This document shows positions 27,535 through 37,219 of a DNA stretch of 64,000 bases, piece after piece. Below the pieces are notes generated by a model. That model made no database searches and had not been told where the DNA came from. It worked only from the letters and a program-made list of their open reading frames with translations. Position numbers and translations under genes: made by a program. Origin of the DNA: JBALVT01 sp045110675 (GTDB lineage: Bacteria; Pseudomonadota; Gammaproteobacteria; Pseudomonadales; Halieaceae); the NCBI GenBank assembly GCA_045110675.1, contig JBGCGJ010000011.1, positions 96,369 through 160,368 on the forward strand, read 5' to 3'. Position 1 is the stretch's first letter. Each line of letters opens with the position of its first letter.

Positions 27535-28857
27535 AGGTGCCGTAGATCCAGAGATATTTTCAGCGACGTGTTCAATCGGCCCAGTGCATTGAAATACCAA
27601 GCTAAAGTTACTGCCCACGCCTAAAGTGCTCTCAACCTCGAGTGTCGCATTGTGAGATACGGCAACGTGCTTGACGATCGCCAAACCTAAGCCTGTCCCT
27701 CCTGTAGCGGAGGAACGACTGTCATCCACACGGTAAAACCGCTCTGTTAACCGTGGTAAATGCGCCGCCGCAATGCCCTCCCCGCTATCACGGACGCTTA
27801 AATGACATTGATTTTCAATACGTGACCACCGAACGGTGACGGGAGCTGTATCCGAACTGTACTTAATCGCGTTTTGTATCAAGTTGGAGACCGCGGAATG
27901 GAGCTCTCGATAGTCGCCTGAAATTTTCGCAGAACATTGAATATCCAAATTGAGAACACGGTCGGCATGTGAATGACTCAGTTCATCGCGGATTTCTTCG
28001 AGCATCCGGGAAATATCAACAGGTTCATGCTGCTCTATATTGCGGACGCTCTCGATTCGCGACAGCCATAGTAAGTCCTTGAGCAGGTTCTCCATACGAG
28101 CCGATTGCTGGGACATTTGCTGCAGCGGTTTGATGTACCGCGGCTCGAGATTCTCGGCATTGTCCAGAATAGTATCCAGGTAGCCGGTGATCACTGTCAG
28201 CGGTGTTCGCAGCTCGTGGGAAACATTAGCCACAAAGTCCCTGCGCATTTGTTCCATTCTTGTCATTGCTGTGACGTCCCTGGCAAAAATTAACCGCTCT
28301 CCCTCGCCAAATCGAGTCACTTCAATTTGTAAAAAAAGATCGACTTCGCCGCCGATATTGATCTGCAGAGACTGGCTGTAATCTCCCGCTGTGAAATATT
28401 TATGGAATTCTGGCACTCGAATGAGATTCAGTATCGCCTGACCACTATCATCGGGATAGCGCAGGCCCAACAACCGCTCGGCCGCTTGGTTGCTCCAGGC
28501 AATAGCCCCTTTCTCGTCGACCATAACAGCGCCGTCGCGCATGGAGGCAAAAGAATTTCGCAGATAATCTACCGTGGACTGCAGTTGTTGACGGGCTTCT
28601 TTTTCCTTGCGGCGCAAATGGTAAATGCGGTCGAAAACATCTCCCCAGATGCCGTAGCCCTCGGGTGGGGCGCTCTCGGGCTGGCTCAACCAGGCCTGTA
28701 TCCGCCAAAGCTGGTAAAACCAATGGGCCAGAACTGCAGCAATACTCAAACTGGCACCGATCAATGCATGCCCGAATAACCAGCCTGTGAACATTCCCAA
28801 AAATACCAGGAGAAGAACTCGTCGCAGCGAGGTCAACCATACTTTTGAGGTTCTCAT
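27529..28857 (-). CDS. phoR: phosphate regulon sensor histidine kinase PhoR
   Basis: 442 residues. Two N-terminal hydrophobic segments (about 11-50), a charged linker, a PAS domain (about 95-200), then HisKA with the phospho-acceptor His214 in ANVSHELRTPL, and an HATPase domain with NLIQNAIKYS (N box), DSGEGI (G1) and TGGTGLGLAIVKH (G2). With PhoU and Pst it senses phosphate limitation and phosphorylates PhoB. Its start overlaps the phoB stop by 4 bases, and its 3' end contains part of the pstS Pho box. Confidence 0.96.
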   Translation of the reverse strand: MRTSKVWLTSLRRVLLLVFLGMFTGWLFGHALIGASLSIAAVLAHWFYQLWRIQAWLSQPESAPPEGYGIWGDVFDRIYHLRRKEKEARQQLQSTVDYLRNSFASMRDGAVMVDEKGAIAWSNQAAERLLGLRYPDDSGQAILNLIRVPEFHKYFTAGDYSQSLQINIGGEVDLFLQIEVTRFGEGERLIFARDVTAMTRMEQMRRDFVANVSHELRTPLTVITGYLDTILDNAENLEPRYIKPLQQMSQQSARMENLLKDLLWLSRIESVRNIEQHEPVDISRMLEEIRDELSHSHADRVLNLDIQCSAKISGDYRELHSAVSNLIQNAIKYSSDTAPVTVRWSRIENQCHLSVRDSGEGIAAAHLPRLTERFYRVDDSRSSATGGTGLGLAIVKHVAVSHNATLEVESTLGVGSNFSLVFQCTGPIEHVAENISGSTAPL

Positions 28858-29564
28858 TCTGCACGCACGCCTTGAACATAAAACCGGTATCCGGTGCCGC
28901 GAACCGTTTCTACGTAAGCGCTGCAGTCAATAGAGGCGGATTGAAGGGCTTTGCGTAGTCTGCGGATATGTACATCCACAGTCCGCTCCTCCACATAGAC
29001 ATTGTTACCCCACACACGGTCGAGCAATTGGCTTCGAGTGTAGGCCCGGTCAGGGTGAGTCATGAAAAATTGCAGTAGTCTGAATTCCGTGGGCCCCACC
29101 GACAGCTGCTCTTCCTCGACAAAAACGCGCTGACTATCACCATCGAGCACAACATCTCCCAACTGGATACGTTCGGATTTTGCCAGGGCTGCGGTTCTAC
29201 GCAATATCGCTTGAATTCTTGCGATCAATTCTCTGGGGGCGAACGGTTTGGTCAGATAGTCGTCTGCACCGACCTCCAAGCCTTGAATAATATTGTCCTC
29301 GGACGTCTTGGCGGTCAACATAATCACGGCGACGTCTCGAGTGTTCTCCTCGCGCTTTAAACGCCGCAATAGTTCAATACCACTGCCCCCAGGCAACATC
29401 CAATCCAGCAGAACAATATCCGGGTCCTCGTCGACGATCTGGCAATGGGCATCATAGGTGTTATCCGCTTCCAGGCAAACAAAACCTGCTAGCTCCAACG
29501 CCAGTCGCAGCATATCGCGAATAGATTCATCATCATCGACAATAAGAACGGTAACTTCAGCCAT
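28854..29564 (-). CDS. phoB: phosphate regulon response regulator PhoB
   Basis: 236 residues. Receiver domain with the acidic pocket Asp10-Asp11, phospho-acceptor Asp54 in LLDWMLPG and Lys in LTKPFAPREL, then an OmpR/PhoB winged-helix DNA-binding domain (LLQFFMTHPDRAYTRSQLLDRVWG, read as two parts; recognition helix near residues 190-205). It activates Pho-box promoters, and a perfect box lies upstream of its own gene, indicating autoregulation. Confidence 0.97.
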   Translation of the reverse strand: MAEVTVLIVDDDESIRDMLRLALELAGFVCLEADNTYDAHCQIVDEDPDIVLLDWMLPGGSGIELLRRLKREENTRDVAVIMLTAKTSEDNIIQGLEVGADDYLTKPFAPRELIARIQAILRRTAALAKSERIQLGDVVLDGDSQRVFVEEEQLSVGPTEFRLLQFFMTHPDRAYTRSQLLDRVWGNNVYVEERTVDVHIRRLRKALQSASIDCSAYVETVRGTGYRFYVQGVRAE

Positions 29565-29611
29565 AACAATTTTCCGGTTCGGTACTCACCCGGCTATTAG
29601 AAGCGAGATAT

Positions 29612-29629
29612 ATGACAGTATTATGACAG
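29612..29629 (-). promoter_or_regulatory. perfect Pho box upstream of phoB
   Basis: On the minus strand CTGTCAT-AATA-CTGTCAT: two identical repeats matching the PhoB consensus with a 4-base A/T spacer. It ends 47 bases before the phoB ATG, and a -10-like TCTAAT follows at a suitable distance. It indicates positive autoregulation of phoBR. Confidence 0.93.
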
Positions 29630-29693
29630 ACTCGATGAAGAAAAGCGGTTTAGCCGCCCACCATCACAGTGAGCATGCCATTCGCGAAAGCGA

Positions 29694-30746
29694 CTATCTT
29701 AAGCTGGCGTTGATGTTCTTAAGCAGCTTGTTCCCGGGGCAAAGGTCTGGAGCTCCCAACTCATTTAACGGCCGCTGAGAAGTCTCCAGTACCTCATGTA
29801 GCTCGCGAGAGTTCTTATCCATATAGATAAGCCCAGTGAGAATATTGCCCTTGGAGCGATGTTCTTCCAGCGCCATCATGGCGGAACCACGATGAAAAGG
29901 GTCGAGATCCTCAGACATTTTATGCAGGTGAAGAACCGAGCCATCGTGCATAGTGACTTCGTGAGTACTACCGGCTTGGTAGCTGGTAGTTATTTCCTGC
30001 CGCATGGGTACAAAATCGACGGTACCGGTGGCTTCAGAATGATCTCGCACGAACTCGTAGCTTTTGGTGGAAGCAGCATTGTTATTGAAGGTAACACACG
30101 GTGAAACGATATCGATGAGAGCAAACCCCCGATGGGTCATAGCCGCTTTTATCAATGGGATGAGTTGATCCTTGTCCCCAGAAAAACTCCGCGCAACGAA
30201 GGTCGCTCCCAACTGCAGCGCCAGTCCAGGAAGATCAATCGCTGAAAACGGATTGGCGTCGCCTTTTTTGCTCGCCGAGCCCTCATCGGCGGTTGCCGAG
30301 TCCTGCCCTTTGGTTAACCCGTAACAGCCATTGTTCATAACGATGTAAACCATATTCAGGTTGCGTCTGATCGCATGGGTAAATTGCCCCATGCCGATAG
30401 ACGCCGTATCACCATCTCCAGACACACCCAGATACAGTAAGTCACGGTTAGCCATGGCGGCTCCAGTAACGACCGAAGGCATACGACCGTGCACCGAGTT
30501 AAAGCCATGAGATTTGCCCAAAAAATAAGTGGGAGACTTGGAAGAGCACCCTATTCCGGACAGCTTCGCTATCTTGTGTGGATGAATAGACAGCTCGTGG
30601 ACGGCACGCACAATAGAGCCGCTGATAGAGTCGTGTCCACAACCCGCGCAGAGGGTTGAGATTGAGCCTTCGTAGTCAGCCTTGGTGTAACCCAAATCAT
30701 TGACGGGTAGATCTGGATGGCGAAATTTCGGCGTTTGATAACTCAT
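29694..30746 (-). CDS. korB: 2-oxoacid:ferredoxin oxidoreductase beta subunit
   Basis: 350 residues. It carries the thiamine-diphosphate site GDGDTASIGMGQ (110-121) followed by MNNGCYGLTKGQ, and CAGCGH (33-38) in the segment typical of KorB/OFOR beta subunits. With the adjacent alpha subunit it should decarboxylate a 2-oxoacid, most likely 2-oxoglutarate, to an acyl-CoA while reducing a low-potential acceptor. It lies 3 bases after korA. Cluster ligands beyond the N-terminal cysteines were not assigned. The symbol reflects architecture; the substrate is not proven. Confidence 0.85.
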   Translation of the reverse strand: MSYQTPKFRHPDLPVNDLGYTKADYEGSISTLCAGCGHDSISGSIVRAVHELSIHPHKIAKLSGIGCSSKSPTYFLGKSHGFNSVHGRMPSVVTGAAMANRDLLYLGVSGDGDTASIGMGQFTHAIRRNLNMVYIVMNNGCYGLTKGQDSATADEGSASKKGDANPFSAIDLPGLALQLGATFVARSFSGDKDQLIPLIKAAMTHRGFALIDIVSPCVTFNNNAASTKSYEFVRDHSEATGTVDFVPMRQEITTSYQAGSTHEVTMHDGSVLHLHKMSEDLDPFHRGSAMMALEEHRSKGNILTGLIYMDKNSRELHEVLETSQRPLNELGAPDLCPGNKLLKNINASLR

Positions 30747-30749
30747 ATC

Positions 30750-32606
30750 TTAATTCCCTTTACCGCTGGCGACATTGTCCCGGCGCAGTGGCGTAACATT
30801 GTGCCCAGGCATTTGCTGCAAAATTTGTTTTCGAATGTTGCGTGCACTTATCGGTGTTCCGTCGAAACACAGTACAGATTTCAGTTTATCTGGACCCAGC
30901 TCGAACTCAGCCATTAACAGCGTGCGAAGTTGTGCATCGCGATTTTGCTCAATAACAAACACGCGATCATGGCGATCGATAAAATCTTCGACGTCTTGGT
31001 TAAACGGAAAAGCCCTGACTCGCATCGCGTTAAGGTGGATGCCATCTTCTACTAGGTAATCCAAAGCCTCCAGGGACGATTCTTCAGAAGTGCCATAGTA
31101 CAAAACGGCTACGTCAGTCTTCTTTTTGCTCGGTACTTCCTCAGGCTCGGGGACATATTGTTTTATCGTTTCCCACTTGGCCATGAGACGATGCATGTTC
31201 TTTTCGTACTCCTCGCCCTTCTCTGAGTAAACAGCGTATTCGTCACGCGATGTACCCCTGGTAAAAAAGGCACCTTTATCCGGGTGAGTTCCGGGGTAGG
31301 TTCTATAGCAGATCGCATCACCGTCAACATCCAGATAGCGACCAAACTTTTCAATCTTATCGAGATCTTCAGCTGTTAGAACCTTGCCCCGGTCATATTC
31401 TCTGTCATCATCCCATTCCAGGGGCTCAGACATATTGTCGTTCATCCCAAGATCGAGATCGGTCATGAGGATAATCGGTGTCTGCAGGCGCTCAGCCAGG
31501 TCGAAAGACAGGGCCCCGAAATCGAAGCACTCTTTAGGTGTTGAGGGAAACAATAGCACCTGTTTGGTATCACCGTGCGAGGCATAGGCAGCGGACAAAA
31601 CATCCGACTGCTGGGTCCGGGTCGGCATACCCGTTGAAGGTCCTGCGCGTTGAACATCAAACAAGACAGTAGGAATTTCTGCGAAGTAGGCAAGACCCAA
31701 AAATTCGCTCATCAGAGACAATCCCGGCCCACTGGTAGCGGTGAATGAACGAGCACCATTCCAGCTTGCACCCAACACCATACCGATGGCGGCCAACTCA
31801 TCTTCGGCCTGAACAATGGCATAGTTTTTGCGACCCGTACCCGGATCGATACGCATCCGTCTGGCATATTTTTCAAAGGCATCGACAACAGAAGTGGAAG
31901 GTGTGATGGGATACCAGGCGACCACCGAAGCACCTCCGTACAAAGCGCCGAGCCCCAAGGCGGTGTTGCCATCGACTAAAATTTTGTCTCCGACCTTGTC
32001 CGATTTTCTGACACTGATGCCTATGGGGCACTCAAAATTGGCTTTCGCATACTGATGACCCAATTCCAGAGCATGAATATTCGGTAGCACCAACTTTTCC
32101 TTGCCCTTGAATTGGTCGCCAACCAAGGCGGTCAGTACGGCGAAATCAATATCCAACAAGGCAGCGAGCGCACCGACATAAATCACATTCTTAAACAGCT
32201 GACGCTGACGCGGATCCGTATACTGCTCATTGCAAATGCGGGTCAGGGGCAATCCGATAATAGTGACATCGTTTCGCAGTAAGCGAAGATCAAGGGGCTT
32301 GGTATTGTCATAGATGAAATAACCGCCCGGTTCCAGTTCCTGAATATCATCGGCCATGCTCTGGGGGTTGACCGACAGCATGATATCCACACCACCGCGA
32401 CGACCCAGATAGCCCTTTTCACTCACTCGCACTTCATACCAGGTCGGAAGACCCTGAATATTCGAGGGAAAGATGTTCTTGGGACACACCGGTAAACCCA
32501 TTCGAAAAAGCGCCTTGGCAAACAGGTTGTTGGCGCTCGCTGAACCGGTACCATTGACGTTGGCAAACTTGATGACAAAGTCATTGACTGCTTCGATAGA
32601 CTTCAT
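30750..32606 (-). CDS. korA: 2-oxoacid:ferredoxin oxidoreductase, fused gamma-alpha subunit
   Basis: 618 residues. The N-terminal gamma domain (about 1-195) begins with FANVNGTGSASANNLF; the alpha domain starts near GNTALGLGALYGG (213-225) with the pyrimidine-binding segment AWYPITPSTSVVDAF, and later ATSGPGLSLMSEFLG. This gamma-alpha fusion paired with a roughly 350-residue beta subunit is the KorAB layout found, for example, in mycobacteria. No ferredoxin domain is in the protein; the neighbouring subunit supplies Fe-S clusters. Three bases separate it from both neighbours. Confidence 0.86.
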   Translation of the reverse strand: MKSIEAVNDFVIKFANVNGTGSASANNLFAKALFRMGLPVCPKNIFPSNIQGLPTWYEVRVSEKGYLGRRGGVDIMLSVNPQSMADDIQELEPGGYFIYDNTKPLDLRLLRNDVTIIGLPLTRICNEQYTDPRQRQLFKNVIYVGALAALLDIDFAVLTALVGDQFKGKEKLVLPNIHALELGHQYAKANFECPIGISVRKSDKVGDKILVDGNTALGLGALYGGASVVAWYPITPSTSVVDAFEKYARRMRIDPGTGRKNYAIVQAEDELAAIGMVLGASWNGARSFTATSGPGLSLMSEFLGLAYFAEIPTVLFDVQRAGPSTGMPTRTQQSDVLSAAYASHGDTKQVLLFPSTPKECFDFGALSFDLAERLQTPIILMTDLDLGMNDNMSEPLEWDDDREYDRGKVLTAEDLDKIEKFGRYLDVDGDAICYRTYPGTHPDKGAFFTRGTSRDEYAVYSEKGEEYEKNMHRLMAKWETIKQYVPEPEEVPSKKKTDVAVLYYGTSEESSLEALDYLVEDGIHLNAMRVRAFPFNQDVEDFIDRHDRVFVIEQNRDAQLRTLLMAEFELGPDKLKSVLCFDGTPISARNIRKQILQQMPGHNVTPLRRDNVASGKGN

Positions 32607-32609
32607 GAC

Positions 32610-34382
32610 CTACTGCCCCGCCTTTGCTACGTTGTACAAAAATTTCTGCATATCCCAGGCCGTGGTTGGGCAGCGCTCCGCGCACAAGCCGCAGTGCAGA
32701 CATACGTTTTCATCTTTCACCATCACCCGCTGGGTGGGAAGCAGTTCAGAAACGTAGAGGTCCTGTGCCAGATTCCCCGCCGGTGCCTCCAAGCGTGTTC
32801 GCAGCGTTTCCTCTTTGGCATTTGCAGTAAACGAGATGCAGTCCGTCGGGCAAATATCAACGCAGGCATCACATTCGATACAGCGAGATTCCTCAAAAAC
32901 TGTCTGCACGTCGCAGTTTAGGCAGCGCTCGGCCTCCTTGAATCCTGTATCGACATCAAAACCGAGTTCTACTTCCATCTTGCGATCTTTCAAGGTCTTG
33001 GCTTTGTCCGCCATGGGTACGATGTAGCGCTTATCGCTCTCGATAGCATTGTCGTAGCTCCACTCGTGAATTCCCATTTTCTGGCTAACCAGGTTGGTAA
33101 AGGGCGGGGGGCGATCCGTGGTGGGTTTGTCCTTACAGTAGAGGTCGATGCTCACTGCGGCCTGGTGGCCATGCGCTACTGCGGTGATGACATTTTCCGG
33201 GCCAAAGGCTGCGTCTCCGCCGAAGAACACCCGATTATTGGTGGACTGAAATGTTTCGGGGTTTACGACGGGCATATCCCACTTGTCAAATTCAATGCCC
33301 AGATCTCGCTCTATCCACGGGAAGGAATTTTCCTGGCCGATTGCCATCAATACATCATCGGCCTCCATAAAGACCAGGTCTTCTCCAGTGGGGACCAGAG
33401 ATCGACGTCCATCCTCGTCGTATTGGGGTTCCACTTTCTCAAAATGCATTCCCTTGAGAACACCGTCCTCGACAACGAATTCCTTGGGAGTATGGTTGTC
33501 AAAAATAGGGATGTCTTCGTGCATCGCATCCTCTTTTTCCCAGGGAGAGGCTTTCATATCTGCGAACGGGCTACGCACCACTACGCGAACATCTTCGCCG
33601 CCCAGGCGCCGGGAAGTTCTGCAGCAATCCATGGCGGTGTTTCCGCCTCCCAAAACAAGCACGCGTTTGCCAATTTTCTCAGTGTGCTCGAAGGCTACAC
33701 TGGAGAGCCAGTCAATCCCAATGTGCACGCTGTTGCCAGCATCTTCCAAACCCGGCAGATTCAGACCCTTGCCACGAGGTGCACCGGTGCCAACAAACAC
33801 TGCGTCGTAATCTTTTTCCAAAATTTCTTTCAAACTTTCAACCTGGGTGTCGAATGTTGTTGCAACGCCCATATCCAGAATGTAATCCACCTCTTCGTCC
33901 AGTACCTCAAGCGGAAGACGAAACGAGGGAATCTGGCTGCGCATCATGCCGCCGCCGGCAAACTGATTATCGTAAATATGAATCTGATAACCGAGCGGCA
34001 TCAAATCTCGTGCGACGGTTAGGGATGCGGGACCCGCACCGATCAGAGCAATTTTCTTACCATTCTTCTTTTTCGGAATCTTCGGTAGACGGTCACTGAT
34101 GTCTTCCTTGTTATCCGCTGCCACCCGTTTGAGGCGGCAGATGGCAACCGGCTCCTCTTCCACTCTGACACGACGACAGGCCGGCTCACAGGGCCGGTCA
34201 CAGGTTCGCCCTAGAACCCCGGGAAATACATTCGACTGCCAATTGATCATGTACGCATCGGTGTATCTTTGGGCTGCAATCAGACGAATATATTCTGGAA
34301 CCGGAGTATGCGCGGGACAGGCGTACTGACAGTCGACAACCTTGTGGAAGTATTCTGGATTCTTAATATCTGTAGGCTTCAC
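32610..34382 (-). CDS. GltD-like FAD/NAD(P) oxidoreductase with C-terminal 4Fe-4S domain
   Basis: 590 residues. An N-terminal cysteine-rich Fe-S domain (CQYACPAHTPVPE, then GRTCDRPCEPACR near 59-70) precedes a two-dinucleotide core with FAD motif IALIGAGPASLTVARDL (111-127) and NAD(P) motif VLVLGGGNTAMDCC (241-254), as in the glutamate synthase small subunit. The C-terminus adds an 8Fe ferredoxin module: CIECDACVDICP (501-512) and CLHCGLCAERCP (561-572). First gene of a three-gene unit with korA and korB, so it probably shuttles electrons between the oxidoreductase and NAD(P). It is not a glutamate synthase subunit, because no gltB is nearby. Confidence 0.85.
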   Translation of the reverse strand: MKPTDIKNPEYFHKVVDCQYACPAHTPVPEYIRLIAAQRYTDAYMINWQSNVFPGVLGRTCDRPCEPACRRVRVEEEPVAICRLKRVAADNKEDISDRLPKIPKKKNGKKIALIGAGPASLTVARDLMPLGYQIHIYDNQFAGGGMMRSQIPSFRLPLEVLDEEVDYILDMGVATTFDTQVESLKEILEKDYDAVFVGTGAPRGKGLNLPGLEDAGNSVHIGIDWLSSVAFEHTEKIGKRVLVLGGGNTAMDCCRTSRRLGGEDVRVVVRSPFADMKASPWEKEDAMHEDIPIFDNHTPKEFVVEDGVLKGMHFEKVEPQYDEDGRRSLVPTGEDLVFMEADDVLMAIGQENSFPWIERDLGIEFDKWDMPVVNPETFQSTNNRVFFGGDAAFGPENVITAVAHGHQAAVSIDLYCKDKPTTDRPPPFTNLVSQKMGIHEWSYDNAIESDKRYIVPMADKAKTLKDRKMEVELGFDVDTGFKEAERCLNCDVQTVFEESRCIECDACVDICPTDCISFTANAKEETLRTRLEAPAGNLAQDLYVSELLPTQRVMVKDENVCLHCGLCAERCPTTAWDMQKFLYNVAKAGQ

Positions 34383-34567
34383 AAAACTAGTCCATTGGTT
34401 GGGTGATCCAGGAAAATCCTGATCTTAAACACAGTTCAAGAAGTGTCGCACAGGTAGTTGACCATTTCATTGCCTGAACGTGCAAAAAAATGTGACTATG
34501 CCAGCACTTGTCAGATCTTCCAGCGATATAATGCAATGTTGAACCGTTTACGCGAAAACCTGCGGCC

Positions 34568-35179
34568 CTAAAACAATCCGAAGAACCATCCATTCTTTTT
34601 CAAATCTTTTTCGCAACGCTTAAGCTGACCGGCATAGCTGTTCGCTTTTTGCTGTACTTTCTTGGCGACGCTTACCAGCCATTTTTTATTGCGGTAGCTA
34701 CCTCGATTGTAGCCTCCTTGTCCCTCGTGGTAAGCGAGATACAGACGATAGCCATCGGTTTTGGCGATCCCGCTACGTCGATAAGACTGATGGTTATACC
34801 AGCCGATGAAATCGACCGCGTCTTCGAAGTCGTCTCTGTCCGCCCAGTAGCGACCCGCATCGCGGCGGTAATTATCCCATGTTGAATCCAGAGCCTGACT
34901 ATAGCCATAGGCATTTGAGGGTCTAGGTCCAGGAATAAATCCAAAAATCTTTTTACGCGGGGGTTTAGCCTTGGCCTTGAAACGAGATTCCTGATACATG
35001 AAAGCCATCATGACTGGGATAGGACTGCCCCATTTTTGTCTGGCTTCATGTGCCGCTTCATACCAATCATCCTTTTCCTCAAAAATAGCGCACAGATTAT
35101 GGAGGTTTTTAGGAGGCGCACTTGCACAACCGACAAGACACAGAACCACAAAGGCACAGCCAAGGGCTCGCAGCATCAA
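34568..35179 (-). CDS. lipoprotein with lytic-transglycosylase-like SLT domain
   Basis: 203 residues. Signal peptide with lipobox LVGC, lipidated Cys18. A goose-lysozyme/SLT-like core follows with the candidate catalytic Glu64 in MYQESRF, then AYGYSQALDSTWDNYR and AYHEGQGGYNRG, typical of transglycosylase folds that cleave peptidoglycan. The C-terminus is Lys-rich. Its start overlaps the ligA stop by 4 bases, and an equivalent small lipoprotein follows ligA in pseudomonads. Activity is inferred from motifs only. Confidence 0.82.
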   Translation of the reverse strand: MMLRALGCAFVVLCLVGCASAPPKNLHNLCAIFEEKDDWYEAAHEARQKWGSPIPVMMAFMYQESRFKAKAKPPRKKIFGFIPGPRPSNAYGYSQALDSTWDNYRRDAGRYWADRDDFEDAVDFIGWYNHQSYRRSGIAKTDGYRLYLAYHEGQGGYNRGSYRNKKWLVSVAKKVQQKANSYAGQLKRCEKDLKKNGWFFGLF

Positions 35180-37209
35180 ACCGTCACTCCCAGTTCGGCA
35201 AGCAACTCGAGCAGTGCGTCCTCATCGATGACGGATATCTCAAGTTCGCTGGCTTTTTTGAGTTTAGAGCCTGCGCCCGGGCCAGCAACTACGCAGTGAG
35301 TCCGGGCCGAAACGCTGCCCGCGACACTTGCCCCCAGGGATTGAAGATGGGCTTTGGCATCGTTGCGGCTCAGCGCTTCGAGTTTGCCGGTTACGACCCA
35401 AGTCTGTCCATTGAGTGGAAGTTCCGCCGCGGGCAGAACCTCAATGTCTGGCCATTCGACTCCGGCGGAGATTAATTTCTCCACCACTGCCAAGTTGGTC
35501 GGTGAATCAAAGAACTGAGCGAGATTATCGGCAACAACCGGACCGACATCCTCGACCTCCAATAAGCTTTCTTCTTTGGCACTCGCCAGGGATGACCAAC
35601 TGCCAAAATGCTTGGCAAGACTCAACGCGGTCGCCTCGCCTACTTCGCGTATTCCCAGTGCAAAAATAAAACGCGGCAGTGTTGTGTGCTTACTTTTCTC
35701 CAGACTCTCGATCAAATTGTCCGCAGACTTCTCACCCATTCGTTCAAGCCCCAGCAATTGCTCGCGCTGCAAAGTGAATAAATCTGCGACATCATCAAGC
35801 AATTTTTCGTCCACGAGCTGATCAACCAGTTTGTCGCCCAATCCTTCGATATCCATTGCTCGCCTGGAGGCAAAGTGCTTAATCGCGGCTTTTTGCTGGG
35901 CGGCGCACACTAGACCGGCAGTACACCGAATGACCGCTTCCTCGTCAATGCGTTCCACAGCGGAGTGACAAACCGGACAAGATTCGGGGAAAGCGATTTC
36001 CCTCGCGTCGTCCGGGCGTTTGGCTTCAACCACCGAGACAACTTTGGGTATGACATCACCGGCTCTCCTGACAATCACCGTATCGCCAATCCGCAGTCCC
36101 AAGCGTTCGATTTCGTCGCTGTTGTGCAAGGTGGCATTGCTGACGGTGACTCCGCCAACAAATACCGGGTCTAACCTGGCCACGGGTGTGATCGCTCCCG
36201 TACGTCCGACCTGAAATTCCACATCCAATAGCTGCGTCATCTCCTCCTGGGCCGGGAACTTCCTGGCTATCGCCCAGCGGGGAGCTCTGGAAACAAAGCC
36301 GAGCTTTTCTTGAAGCGGGATAGAGTCAACCTTAAAAACGATACCATCGATATCGTAAGGTAGCTGCTGACGTCGGGTGGCAAGGTTTTGATAATAATCC
36401 TCACAGGCTTCAATACCCGATACCAGTGCCGATTCGGCGTTAATTCTCAACCCCCAAGCCTGTAGCTTCTCAAGAATTTCAGTGTGGCTATCGGGAAGCA
36501 CTCCCCCTTCGACCATTCCTACGCTATAACAGCACATTTCCAATGGTCGCTGCGCGGTTAGGCGCGGATCGAGCTGGCGCAAGCTTCCAGCAGCGGCGTT
36601 GCGCGGATTGACGAAAGCCTTTTCACCCCTGGCGATGGCCTCGGCATTCATCCGCTCAAAGCCTTCGAGAGGCATGTAGATCTCACCGCGAACTTCGAGA
36701 ACCTCAGGATAGCCACTGCCTCGCAATCGCAGAGGGATCGACGGGATAGTTCGGACGTTGTGGGTGATGTCTTCCCCGGTGCGGCCATCTCCCCGAGTGG
36801 CTCCCCGCTCCAGACTACCCTGGCGGTAAATCAAACTGACCGCAATGCCATCAAGTTTGGGCTCGCAGGCGTAAAGCAAGGGGCTTTGCTCAGCATCCAG
36901 ACGATCAAGTAATCTGCGGTTAAATTCTGCCAGTTCTTCACCATCGAAGGCATTTCCAAGTGATAACATCGGTACGTGATGCTCCACCTGTTGAAAATGG
37001 GATAGGGGGCTACTGCCAACACGTTGGGTAGGCGAATCCTCATCCAATAATTCAGGGTGTTGAGTTTCAAGGTCAACTAGAGCCCTAAAAATTCGGTCGT
37101 ATTCGGCGTCGGGAACTGTAGGGTTATCCAATACGTAGTACTGGTAATTGAATTGCTCTAACTGGGTTCGGAGCGATTGAGCTTTCGAGGCAAGATCCTG
37201 CGCGGACAT
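35176..37209 (-). CDS. ligA: NAD-dependent DNA ligase LigA
   Basis: 677 residues. The adenylation domain carries the AMP-accepting Lys118 in CEPKLDGIAV, followed by the OB fold, a Cys4 zinc finger (CPVCHSAVE and then RCTAGLVC), helix-hairpin-helix repeats and a C-terminal BRCT domain starting near GQTWVVTGKLEAL. It seals nicks in replication and repair using NAD+. It is encoded 10 bases after zipA in the conserved smc-zipA-ligA block. Confidence 0.97.
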   Translation of the reverse strand: MSAQDLASKAQSLRTQLEQFNYQYYVLDNPTVPDAEYDRIFRALVDLETQHPELLDEDSPTQRVGSSPLSHFQQVEHHVPMLSLGNAFDGEELAEFNRRLLDRLDAEQSPLLYACEPKLDGIAVSLIYRQGSLERGATRGDGRTGEDITHNVRTIPSIPLRLRGSGYPEVLEVRGEIYMPLEGFERMNAEAIARGEKAFVNPRNAAAGSLRQLDPRLTAQRPLEMCCYSVGMVEGGVLPDSHTEILEKLQAWGLRINAESALVSGIEACEDYYQNLATRRQQLPYDIDGIVFKVDSIPLQEKLGFVSRAPRWAIARKFPAQEEMTQLLDVEFQVGRTGAITPVARLDPVFVGGVTVSNATLHNSDEIERLGLRIGDTVIVRRAGDVIPKVVSVVEAKRPDDAREIAFPESCPVCHSAVERIDEEAVIRCTAGLVCAAQQKAAIKHFASRRAMDIEGLGDKLVDQLVDEKLLDDVADLFTLQREQLLGLERMGEKSADNLIESLEKSKHTTLPRFIFALGIREVGEATALSLAKHFGSWSSLASAKEESLLEVEDVGPVVADNLAQFFDSPTNLAVVEKLISAGVEWPDIEVLPAAELPLNGQTWVVTGKLEALSRNDAKAHLQSLGASVAGSVSARTHCVVAGPGAGSKLKKASELEISVIDEDALLELLAELGVTV

Positions 37210-37219
37210 ATGGTGCTGT

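Noticed and set aside
33066..34022. 318-codon plus-strand frame
   Set aside because: It lies fully antisense to the GltD-like gene, whose protein has clear FAD, NAD(P) and Fe-S motifs; the plus-strand translation has no family resemblance.
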